Source of the DNA: Physcomitrium patens
Taxonomy: Eukaryota > Streptophyta > Bryopsida > Funariales > Funariaceae
Length of the DNA: 64,000 bases
Reading direction: 5' to 3'
Assembly (NCBI RefSeq): GCF_000002425.4
Contig: NC_037257.1
Location: 11,470,627-11,534,626, forward strand
Positions 37,100 through 47,559 of the stretch are shown here, one piece after another. The notes below the pieces were generated by a model. That model searched no databases. It was not told where the DNA came from and saw only the letters and a list, made by a program, of their open reading frames with translations. Position 1 is the first letter of the stretch. Every line of letters starts with the position of its first letter. The position numbers and the translations under genes were made by a program.

Positions 37100-40000
37100 T
37101 TCTTAGAACCTTCACCTTATTTCACATAAGAATTTTGTTTAAGACAAAAAAATTACAAAGTCTTAGCCTTATTAGATTAAGGAACCCCAGCCTATTTTAT
37201 AGACAAAGATTTTATGAAAATACAAAAAATATCCTTAATTAAGAAAACCAAACGTATACATGTAGAAATAATAGATGGTTGTCTATTTTTTTTAGAGGTG
37301 TTACACATGAAATTATTCTTTTATATGTAATAATTAGTAGTCATAATAGCTTAATAATACTTAATATAGTTAAATTATCTTTAAATCTAATTATTTTAAA
37401 ATAATTGTATCTAAAATAATATAATCTTAAATTAAATTGGATTTCTTGTAATTTTAATTTAACTTATAATTTAGACCAAGTTTCTATTAGGCAAGTAGAA
37501 ATTAATAAGATCAATACATCCAAACCATTATTTGTAGATGAAAGAACTTATATGTACGTTAGAAAAGAAAGATCAATTTTTGCTATATATGCCATACTTA
37601 TTATTGATAGAAAAAAATTCAAATAGCATTCCAAGTCAATACCAAGATTATCAAGATTTTTTTAAAAAAAAATACAAATATTTTTTTAGAACATTGTTTC
37701 TATGATTGTTCTATTGATCTTTATAAAGGAGCTCAATTATCATTCCAACTAATCTACAGCATATTACAAAATCAATATGCTACACTTAATGAATAAATTG
37801 ATAAAAATTTGGTTATGAATTTCATATGCTATTCCATATCACTAGTTAAGTCTTTTATCTTATTTGTGAAGAAACAAGATAGATCTTTGTAAATATATGT
37901 GGACTATTAAAGGCTCAATAAGATCACTATCAAGAATAGATATATTCTATTTTTGATTTTAAAACTTCTTAATAAATTAAATAAAGTAAAGGTCTATATA
38001 AAAATAGAATTATGAAAAATATATAATTTGATACATATTAAAAAAAGAGATGAATAAAAAATAATAATTTAAATTAGATATGGATATTTTGAATATAATG
38101 TCATGCCTTTTGAACTCATAAATATACCAATTACTTTTTATCATCTAATGAATGATTTTTTTTGTAAGTTTTTTGATGATTTTGTTATCTATTATTTAGA
38201 CAATATCTTAATTTAATCTAAAAACATATGAGGGCATGAAATTTATGTTTTTTTGTATATTACAAAAACTTAGAAATATAAGATTATATGTCAAGATAGA
38301 AAAGTGTATATTTCACACTACTCAAGTTGACTTTTTAGAGTACATTATTTCAAGTGATGGTCTTCTAATGGATTGTAAGAAGGTCGAAACTATCATAGAT
38401 TAGAAGATCTCAAAAATAATCAAAGATGTGCAATATTTTTTGATATTTTCTAATTTTTATCAAATTTTCATCAAGAATTTTTTTTAAGCTGTGGCTCTTC
38501 TTATACATTTGATATGTAAAGACAAATTTAAGTAGAACAAAGATATTAAAGCATCTTTTGAAGCTCTAAAATCAACATTTATTTTTGCACCAATCTTGTT
38601 TTATGTCAACTTTATCTAGGCATTTTTCATGGAAACAAATACATCAAACTTTGCTATAGGTACCATTTTGTCAAAAATGAGAGCAGATAACAAGCTCTAT
38701 TGAGTAGCTTTTCATTTCAAAAACATTTTAGTAACCAAGATCAACAACAAGATTCATAATAAAGTACTTTTTGTAATCATGGATTTATTTCAAAAATGGC
38801 GTCATTATCAATAAAGCATCTCAAGTCTATTCACTGTATATACATATCATAAAAACCTCAAGTACTTCATATCCACATGTATTTTAAATTATTTCCAAGC
38901 TTGTTAGAATATGTCTTTATTAAGATTACTTATTGACTCAAAAAATAATAAGATTTGTTAGATGTCCTATCTAGACGTTCTTATCTTATACCAAAAGAAA
39001 GAAATATACTTTTTCATCAATCAAAAACAAAACTCTTGAAATTGTAGCATTTCACCTTTGAGCAATAAAATCAACATTGACTATTGATTCAACATTTTTT
39101 ATACAAATTCAATCAAGTATATCTTCTAATTTTTTTATTCATGATATTGAAAGTAGTTCTTTTAAATCTTACGATACTTTTAAATTCAAGTTCAAAAATA
39201 ATCTAGTCTATTTCAAAAGACGATTACATATTCTAGAAAGAAAAATATAATTAGGTATTCTTCAAGCTCATTATAACTTTTCAATAGCAAAATATTTTGG
39301 ATACAATAAGACTATAGAGCTAATATCAAGAGATTTTTAGTAGCTTCAAATGTAGAAGATAGTTAAAGACTTTGTACAATCATGTGATATTTGTTCAAGA
39401 TCAAAAATTCTTCATCATCAATCTTATAAACTTTTCGAGCCATTACCTATTCCGAAACAACCATGGTCTTTTATTTTTGTAGATTTCATTAAGAATCTTT
39501 TAATCTTAAGTTTGTATTATTTTATATTTATAATAGTAGATTATTTTACTAAGTTAACATATTTTGTATTATGTAAAAAATCTATCACAAGTAAAAAAAT
39601 AGCTAAGATTTTTCTTAACAACATCTATCACTATCATGGATTATACAAAGATATTATATTTGATAGACAGACTCAATTTGTATCAAGATTTTGAAGAACC
39701 CTTTTTAAGGTTCTAAAGATGGATATAAAAATATCTTTGGATTTTTTATCATCAAATTGATGGACAAATAAAACAAATGAATCAAGTTTTGAAGCAATAT
39801 TTGAGGTATACCATCAACTATCATGAAGATGATTGGACAATTCTTTTACCATTAGCAAAGTTCATGTATAATAATTTTATATATTCTTCTACTCAATAAA
39901 TATTATTTTTACTAATTATAGTTATCATCTACAACTTGATACTTTCAACTTTTAAAATTTTATAATTCTACAGCAAAAGATTTGCCAAATTATTTGTCAA

Positions 40001-40520
40001 AGCTATATACAACAATAAATGCACAATTAAAGAAAGTTCAAGTACAAAAAAAGGACAATGCAAATGCCTATTGCAAGGAACAACTACAATTCAACATGAA
40101 TGATAAGATATGATTATTTTGTTGTAATATTAAGACTACTTGTTCTTGTTACAAATTAGACTATCATAGACTTAATCTTTTCTTATTTTTAAACAAATCA
40201 ATTTTATTGCTTATTGATTTCATCTATCAGAGTCTATGAAGATCCATCCTATGTTTTAAATATATCTTTTTAAGCCATATAAGACATTAAATATTTTAGA
40301 AAGAAGAAAAATACCACCTCTTCGTATAGAAGTAAATAATAATCAAGAGTTCAAAGATGAAGAAATCTTAAATTGAAGGCAACGCCAAAATAGATTAAAA
40401 TATTTTGTTTATTGGTGCAGATATGATATTAATGAATACATATGGAATCAAATAAAAAATCTTACAAACATAGTAAAGAGGATTGAACCTTTTTATTGAA
40501 AATATCTATTAAATTTAAGA
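37100..40520 (+). pseudogene. pol of element C
   Basis: Protease: the active site at 37175-37186 reads D-stop-G-T. Reverse transcriptase (about 37740-38260): EYNVMPFELIN then the catalytic box YLDN at 38193-38204, where YLDD is expected. RNase H (about 38570-38820): NFAIGTILSKMRADNKLY and KIHNKVLFVIMD, with the D/E/D acids partly replaced. Integrase (about 39230-39890): zinc-binding part with QSCDICSRSK, core with VDYFTKLTYF (first Asp kept) and IIFDRQTQFVSRF (second Asp kept). The third acidic position is Lys at 39771-39773 (DGQIKQMNQVL). Chromodomain (about 40360-40500): FVYWCRYDINEYIW. Many stops. A non-functional polyprotein remnant. Confidence 0.85.
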
Positions 40521-40594
40521 TGAAAAAAATAAAATCTATGAAAAGTGATAATTATTTTTTGTAAAACTCGTCTCTAGAAGGAAGAATAATATCA

Positions 40595-42058
40595 TAGTGT
40601 TTTGTAGTAATATGATTATATAGTGAAAAATAAAAATATAGATGTTATTATAGAAGAGCCTAGCAAAAAGATGTGATAGAAAAATAAAGATAAAAGATAG
40701 AAAGGTAGTAAAAGATATAGTCTTAATACTATCTTTTAATAGAAGGAACTTCTATTTACTTTGTAGTAGCATAAATGATCCAAATAAAAATAAATAAAAG
40801 AAGAACTATATAGCGATTTTAGAATTTTATGGTAGATTGAAGAATAGGATTTGAAAGAAGACTTAAAGAAAGATTTATAGGCATTGGCTTTATGTCAATT
40901 GAATCAATATTGAATTTTTGAGGGATTTTTAAAATTAATAATGTTCTCAATTGGTTTAGATTTTGAGATATAAAAATTTATTTAAAAATTTGAGGATTTC
41001 TTAAATTTTTTAGTATATATATAGATGAATATTAAAGAATGCATTGGTATACTAGTTGTTAATGTGTGTGAAAATTTTGAGGCCAATGAAACGATTAAAT
41101 CAAAGTGTATAAAGGTTTTTTTGGATTAAAGTCTCAAAAATTGGAATTTGAAGGTTAATAGTGTTTCTAAGATTTTTAGCAATATGTCAATTAGATTGAA
41201 GTGAATTATTTTTGTATGGATAGAAGACTCAATTTCTAAAATTTAGATGAAATTTGAGAGCAATTCAATGATTGAAAAAAGAAGTATTAGTACTAGAAGT
41301 TCAATATTTAGATTGGAATAGAAGACTGTCCAATACGAGATTGGATTATCTTGCATTTCATTCAATTAGTAAATGCAATCGATTTCATCTTTCTTGTGCT
41401 TATTTCTAACTAAGATATTAAAAAGTATAAAAATTTTGAATTGATATTAATAGTTTGATCATTAACTGTTGACGTTCCATTTTACTATAGGATTTGATTT
41501 AGGATTTATCTACGATTTGGTTAGGATTTAGGATTTGGTCTAGGATTTGATTAAGATTAGGATTTTTTTGGGATTTGGTTTTGAACTTGACTAGAGTTTG
41601 ATTAAGATTTATCTCGGATTAATCTAAAATTTAGGATTCTATTAGGATTTCATTATGATTTGACTTAGAATTTGATTAAGGTTCAATTATGATTTCAATT
41701 AGAATTTGATCTAGAAATTACTTAAGATTCAATTAATATTTTTATTTTTAGTATTTCTTTAGGATTTTTTATTATTACTTTAAAATTTTCTATTTCTAAT
41801 ATTTCTTTAAGATTATTGTTATTTCTTTAAGATTTCTTGTTATTTTTTTTTGAGATTAGTTTGGGACTTCTTTGTGTTTTTTTTACAACTTCTTTTAAAA
41901 AAAATTTGAATTGATTAAAGTTTAATTAAGATTATTAAGGTTTATTTAAAATTTATTTAAGATTCTATTAGACTTGGTAGGATTGTTGTTGCATTTTTAT
42001 TTATCTTCCATAACTAGGTACCTGGTGCATTTTCAAGCAAGAACACATATAATAAAGC
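40595..42058 (+). repeat. Nested family-2 LTR at the 3' end of element C
   Basis: Lies between the last internal sequence of element C (TCTCTAGAAGGAAGAATAAT) and its 3' LTR. It shares GTAATATGATTATATAGTGAAA-like sequence with the reverse complement of the 48.3-kb copy, and the TCCATAACTAGGTACC...TCAAGCAAGAA end with the 2-kb and 31-kb copies. About 41480-41960 is the reverse-complement AAATCCTAAATC-type array (reads TAGGATTTGG). Exact ends are uncertain by some ten bases. Confidence 0.65.
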
Positions 42059-42061
42059 AAC

Positions 42062-42590
42062 AAACATACATATTTATTCTAATAATTACTTATATTATTA
42101 GATATTAATATATAAAAATAAATTAATTTCATAATATCTTCTAATAAAACTTTGTAAAAGCTTCAAAGATGTAGTTTTGACTTTACATGTATTATAGTTA
42201 ATTGGTAGGTTAAAAACTTGAGCAACAAATTAACAATGTGTCACATATATTGATAGCTTGTGAAACAAGCTAACCATATGATGTACATATTGAAAATTTT
42301 CTTTGCAAGTTAAGATACATGTCTTGCAAAGTCAACAAGTTTTAGAGGTCCTATAAAACATTGCCACATAACTTCTAATTAGATATTGTATATGAAGGCA
42401 AGAATAAAGACTTCTTCACTCTTGTCAATCCTTTTCTAGTCCTTATTCATATTTTAAAACTTTCTAATCTTTCTATCTTTAATAATAGCCATTCTAGTGT
42501 AATATATTATCATCTTTAAATAATATTTTAGTCTTTTTGAGTAATATAAGAATGTATTGAGATTCTCTGTTTTTTAAATTCATATCCTTG
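42062..42590 (+). repeat. 3' LTR of element C
   Basis: Family-1 LTR, plus orientation, starting AACAAACATACATATT and ending near ATATCCTTGGCA. Same U5 variant as the LTR at 45192. Confidence 0.75.
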
Positions 42591-43857
42591 GCACTAGAAG
42601 TCATCTTCTATTTCATGGATTCTATGTAACATTGTGAATAAGGAGACATTTCTTATCTTGTAGATTTTATATAGCATTTTAAAATAAAAAATAATGCATT
42701 GAGGTGTATATGCAATGGTAACAGCTTAATTGAAGTACCTCTATTATAATATCATATTTATTTTCCATTAATTGGAGAGATTTCTTCATCTAATCAAGAT
42801 CATATATCATCAATCAATGTATCCACATTGTAGAAGAGTCTAAATAGCACCAATTCCATATTGCAAGAAAATTTAAATAATATTATTCTATATCAACAAT
42901 TTCATTGCGTGGAGCATTGACAAAGTTTTATTTAATTCAAAATGGTTGATTTTTAGGATTATATTTTAATTGAAAGAATTGCATTTCTCAAGTGCTCGAT
43001 TTCATTGGAGTAGAATTCCAAACTATTTAAGACTGAAATCAAGGCAAAGTTATTTCTAAAGCCAAATAAGAAAGTTTTAGACTTCGATAAAGGAATTGTT
43101 TTTTTTTTTTTTTTTTTTTTTTTTGAATATTGAATTTTGAATTTTGGATTTTATGTGGAAAAAACTCTCAATGCCACAAGTTTATAAGACTATCTATTTT
43201 ATAAGAAATATATTATAAATAAAAATATATTTTTTTATATAAATAAAAATTCATTATAAAATAAAATTTGTTATTCTAAGGTACATAATAAGATTTTAGG
43301 ATTGATAATGATACAACCTTGTAATGTAAATCATAAAATTTGAAACATGAACCAAAAAATATGATTATAGACTTGTAAGTAAATATTTTATTTATATGCT
43401 TTTTTTTCAAGAGCTATAATTTATTCTATTTCTTGTATATTTTTTCTTTAAATTAATTGAAACTATACAAAATAAAAGATCTTGTATTTTCTATTTTATT
43501 TTCAAATCAATTTTTTTTTTTTTTTTTCAAATGCCATCTTATCTTTGTTCAACTTCTCCTTCATTTTTAATTATTTTTATAAAGAGGCCTTGGTTCTCTC
43601 ACTTTCTTATTTTAATAGAATTAAGTACTTTATTATTATAGCAATTTTTTGTTGTCATGACTTTGCAAATGCATTGGCCATTGTGTGGCATTTGTTTAGA
43701 GATTTTTTTCCAAATTCTAAAACTTGTGGTCAATGACTCTTCTTTTTTGGAATAACAATGGTGGTGTTGCCAAGCAATGGACATCATAGCAAAGGTGATG
43801 CTAGTAAAATGAATGAGGAAAAAGAAGAAATGGAAGAAAAATGGAGGTATACTTCTA
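42591..43857. other. Unassigned AT-rich sequence
   Basis: Contains two tandem imperfect units of about 46 bp at 42590-42680 (TTCTATTTCATGGATTCTATG and a decayed second copy) that resemble 33535-33580. A run of 26 T residues lies at about 43099-43124. No recognisable gene was seen. The short frames at 43482-43736 look like chance. Confidence 0.4.
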
Positions 43858-44443
43858 CTAGCACACCTCCTTTAGTTCATCAAATTTGTCTTGTGGTAAA
43901 GCCTCTCTAACATCATTGAATAGAAATTTCTTGGATAATAAATTTGGATCAAGCAATGAAATCAAAAAATTAGTCATTGATATTCCTATGGAGTCTTTTT
44001 TACAAAGCAGGGTCATATTTGGCAATGCATTGTACATAGCATGCATCATATTAAAGAACAAACAATTGTTCTTCAACTTTGTAGCCAATATATATATATA
44101 TATATATATATCATGCTTTTAATCTTTATTATTTATGCTAGCATCTATACTTATCAATTAGCTATATGCATCCACAAATTTGGTTTTAAAAGTATGTAAT
44201 TGACTTAATATATTTATTGTAGAAAAGTTGAACTTGCCTTTGATACCTTGTTCATTTGCATAGCCAACTATATCAAAGCTCTAGTTGTATTCATCTACTT
44301 CCCACATACCTCTTTCTTGTTAGAATTGTGTAGTTTTTAAAATTTGTTGAGTCCTTCAGTAAGCTAACAATCATAACATATTCATTTATATCAAAATGAC
44401 TTCTTTTTCTACTATTTGTAAGATTTGGAACCTTTTTTGGAGG
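43858..44443 (-). pseudogene. Decayed unrecognised protein gene
   Basis: On the minus strand an ATG at 44443 opens MPPKKVPNLTNSRKRSHFDI..., followed by NEYVMIVSLLKD. After a frame change comes a W-E-V-D-E-Y-N stretch, and after a (TA)n run (44090-44111) a clean 76-codon frame (43858-44088) with MMHAMYNALPNMTLLCKKD and REALPQDKFDELKEVC. The pieces lie in order on one strand with gene-like amino-acid content, so this looks like one broken gene. I do not recognise the family. The basic N-terminus followed by W-E-V-D-E-Y could suggest a Myb/SANT-like DNA-binding segment of a DNA transposon, but that is a guess. Confidence 0.45.
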
Positions 44444-45191
44444 CATAATGAATAATAAAAAAGAGTTAAAAGGTTTTTTCTTGAATGTTAAGTCAAAATA
44501 TTATGTCAACTTGATATTACTTTATATGTCACCAAAATATTAAGTAATATTTCAAAAATTTGAAGAAAATAATAAAATTTTATTGATGATATTTGAAGAT
44601 TCATGTTTATATACAATAACGGTATTTTTTTAAGATTGAATATCAACCATATTCTCCAACTTATTATGCTTATGTTATTTATGTCCTTACATGGCTATAA
44701 AAATAATTTTTTAGTGGCCATGTAGACCATATTGATTATTATACATTGACATCTATGATATCTAAGGTACAATAGTTCTCACTTTGTTTGTATTGGATGT
44801 AGTCTATTAAATAGTAAAATAAATTGTGTCTCATTAGACATGTAATCTACAGTTGAAGATGTCACTCTGGCTAAGAACAAATGCAAAGTCTTGATTGTGG
44901 AGCTTATCAAAGTATCTTATATACTCACAAGATTTAATAGCAATATTAATAATTTAATTAAAAGATAATATTCAAACAATATATTACAATGTCAATGAAG
45001 ACAATCACCTTATATAGAGAGCTTTAACATGCTACTCAATTTTTTTAATCAATCATTTTAAAATTAGGATAATATTCCAAAAAAATGTAATCTTTTAGTC
45101 AAACTCTCTTTTAAAAAGTAATTTAGAGAAGAAAGAGGAGGTCATGATGAGAAGATGGAATTGAAAATATCGAAGAAATCAAAATATGAAA
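44444..45191. other. Unassigned AT-rich sequence
   Basis: Upstream flank of the decayed gene at 43858-44443 up to the first of two abutting LTRs. No terminal inverted repeat or further coding sequence was identified by eye. Confidence 0.4.
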
Positions 45192-45718
45192 CTATCACAA
45201 ACATACATATTTACATTAGTATTTATCTGTATGATTAGATAGAAGTAGGTAAAAGTAGATTTATTTCATAATATTTTCTAGAAAAGCTTTCTAAAAGCTT
45301 CATAAATGGTGTTTTGACTTTACATGTATTTATAGTTGATTGATAGTTTAAAAACTTGAAGAATAAGTTAATCACATATTGATAGCTTGCAAAATAAGTT
45401 GATTATTTAGTGCTCATGTTAAAAACTTGCTTTGTAAGTTAAGATATGTATCTTACAAAGTCAATACGTTTGAGAGGTCCTATAGGATACCACCACATAG
45501 CTCCTAATTAAGAATATATATGGAGACAAGAGTGAAGACTTCTTCACTCTTCTCAATGCTTTTCTAGTCTTTAATCTTATTTCAAGACTTTCTAGTCTTT
45601 TTGTCTTTAGTAATGGCTATTCTAATTTAATACTATTTTATCTTTGAGTTACTTTCTAGTTTTTTTCAATGACATAAGAGTGTATTGAGGATTTCTTTTT
45701 TCAAGTTTCATGTCCTTG
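45192..45718 (+). repeat. Family-1 LTR (first of an abutting pair)
   Basis: Starts ATCACAAACATACATATT and ends TTTCATGTCCTTG at 45718, where the next LTR begins directly with TGTCACAAATAT. It carries the TGTATTGAGGATT U5 variant. No internal element sequence lies on either side of it. Confidence 0.8.
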
Positions 45719-46297
45719 TGTCACAAATATATACCTATTATTATTAGTATCTAGATAATATGAATAGATAGAAGTAGATAAAAGTAGATTAATTTCATAA
45801 AATCCTTTAGAAAAACTTTTTAAGAGCTTTCTGGATATTATTTTGACTTTATATGTATTAATAATTAATTATTAGGTTAGAAACTTGATCAACAAGCTAA
45901 TCATGTGTCACATATGTTGGTAGCTTACGGAACAAGTTAACCATGTGGTGCACATATAAAAAAATTGCTTTGCAAGTTAAGATACGTGTCATATAAAGTC
46001 AACATATTTTTGGAGGTCTTATAGAATATTACTACATATATCCTAGGTAGATAGTATATATAGAGGTAAGAATGAAGCTTTTTTCACTCTTAGCAATTCT
46101 TTTCTTGCTTTTAGTCTAGTTTCAAGAATCTCTAATTTCTTTGTCTTTTGACAATAGTCATTACAGTTTTTTTTTTTTTTTTAAATACATATTTTTCTAC
46201 TTTTATTTTGTCATATTTCTTTGAAAAATTCTCACTTGATTATTTGCTTTCATTAAATTCTTGTACTTGACAAATTAACAAAAGTACACTTACAATA
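45719..46297 (+). repeat. Family-1 LTR (5' LTR of element D)
   Basis: Starts TGTCACAAATATATACC and ends GTACACTTACA. It is followed by the decayed primer-binding site ATATGAAAGC and the element D leader. It has the other U5 variant (TTGTCATATTTCTTTGA), like the LTRs at 4.1 and 26.8 kb. Confidence 0.8.
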
Positions 46298-46489
46298 TGA
46301 AAGCTTTATCTTTTTTTTGATTAAAACTAAACTTCTCCTATCTCTTGAAAAGACTTAAGCAGATTAAGAGTTGCAGATTATCCTCTTTTAAAATGATATT
46401 ATCCTTAGTACTTTTTTCTTTGTTTTCAAGTCTTTTTTATCTATTTGTCTTAAGCAATATTAGACATCTAACTTTCTTTAAGTATTATC

Positions 46490-47500
46490 ATGGCAGAGCT
46501 TCTTGAAATGAAGAATGTAATGATATAAATACAAGAATTATTAAACAAATTAATACTTACAATGTATTAATTCAATTTACCACTAAAAAGAGCAACAAGA
46601 ATGGCAAGGAACAAAGATATAGAAATGATTGGAGCTGTTTCAACATCTATATCAAATCATGTCCATTCTCCTATGGTAGAATATCCTTCCAGTATTAGAG
46701 ATTTAAGAGTTGCATTGCCCAAGAAGTTTCATAGCACAAAATCTAAGTTTTGAGGATTTATCAATCCAGTACAATTTGTGATTGAATATCAATTCCAAAG
46801 CTATCCAACTTTAGGATTGCAAGTTAGCTTTATTGGTATACTCTTTTTAAATGTAGCATTATCATAATTTTATCTTTTTTTGAATGGCGAGATCCAATAT
46901 TGGATAATCTACAGACTTTTTTGGAGAAGTTTTGATTTATATATGGAAAATATGATGCAATTCGTATTGCAACCAAAAAAATTTATATTATACAATAAGA
47001 TAATCGATTGATAAAATTATATGCTTCACAATTGTAATAACTTGCAACTAATACTAAGTAGAATGATGCTTCAATTATTAGCCAATTTCTTTACGAATTA
47101 CAATTTGATGTAAAAAAAAATGATTTTCAACTTACATGATCCTCAAAGATTGTCTCAAGCAATTGATTTTAATGTGGGGTATGACAATTGATTTTTTAAA
47201 TTTCAATATAAGAGTCATATAAGTACACCTTAATATTACTATAATTTAATGACAATGCCAATGTCTTCTCAATAAACACATTCAAAAGTAAAAGATATGC
47301 AAATTGATGCAGTACATTTCAAATCTCTTATTGAATAAAAAAAAACTTGTTATCGTTAAGAAGAATTATGCTTGTATTATGGAGAACCTAAATACATTGT
47401 TCAACATTATCTAAAGAAGCAATACAACTACAAAATGAGGAGTATGACTACCAAAAAAGATAGTATGTTGGAAAACAAATTTGTCTAGCTACAATAGGGA
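46490..47500 (+). pseudogene. gag of element D
   Basis: Opens MAELLEMKNVMI and is stopped early. ARNKDIEMIGAVS and ALPKKF match the minus-strand gag at 3.6 kb. The zinc knuckle at 47369-47410 reads C-L-Y-Y-G-E-P-K-Y-I-V-Q-H-Y: only the first Cys survives and the other three ligands are Tyr. It is the least decayed of the three knuckles. Confidence 0.7.
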
Positions 47501-47559
47501 TCATTTGCCTAGAGCCCTATACAACACCTAGTGAAGGTCCTATTTTCTCCTCAAAATTC

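Larger units (their letters stand above)
33592..42590 (+). mobile_element. Family-1 chromovirus C with nested insertions
   Basis: The most complete element in the window, plus strand. 5' LTR 33592 to about 35760 (split by a nested LTR), gag from ATG 36005, protease, reverse transcriptase, RNase H, integrase, chromodomain to about 40590, a nested family-2 LTR, then 3' LTR 42062-42590. Without insertions its length would be about 5.9 kb. All domains have lesions. Confidence 0.9.
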
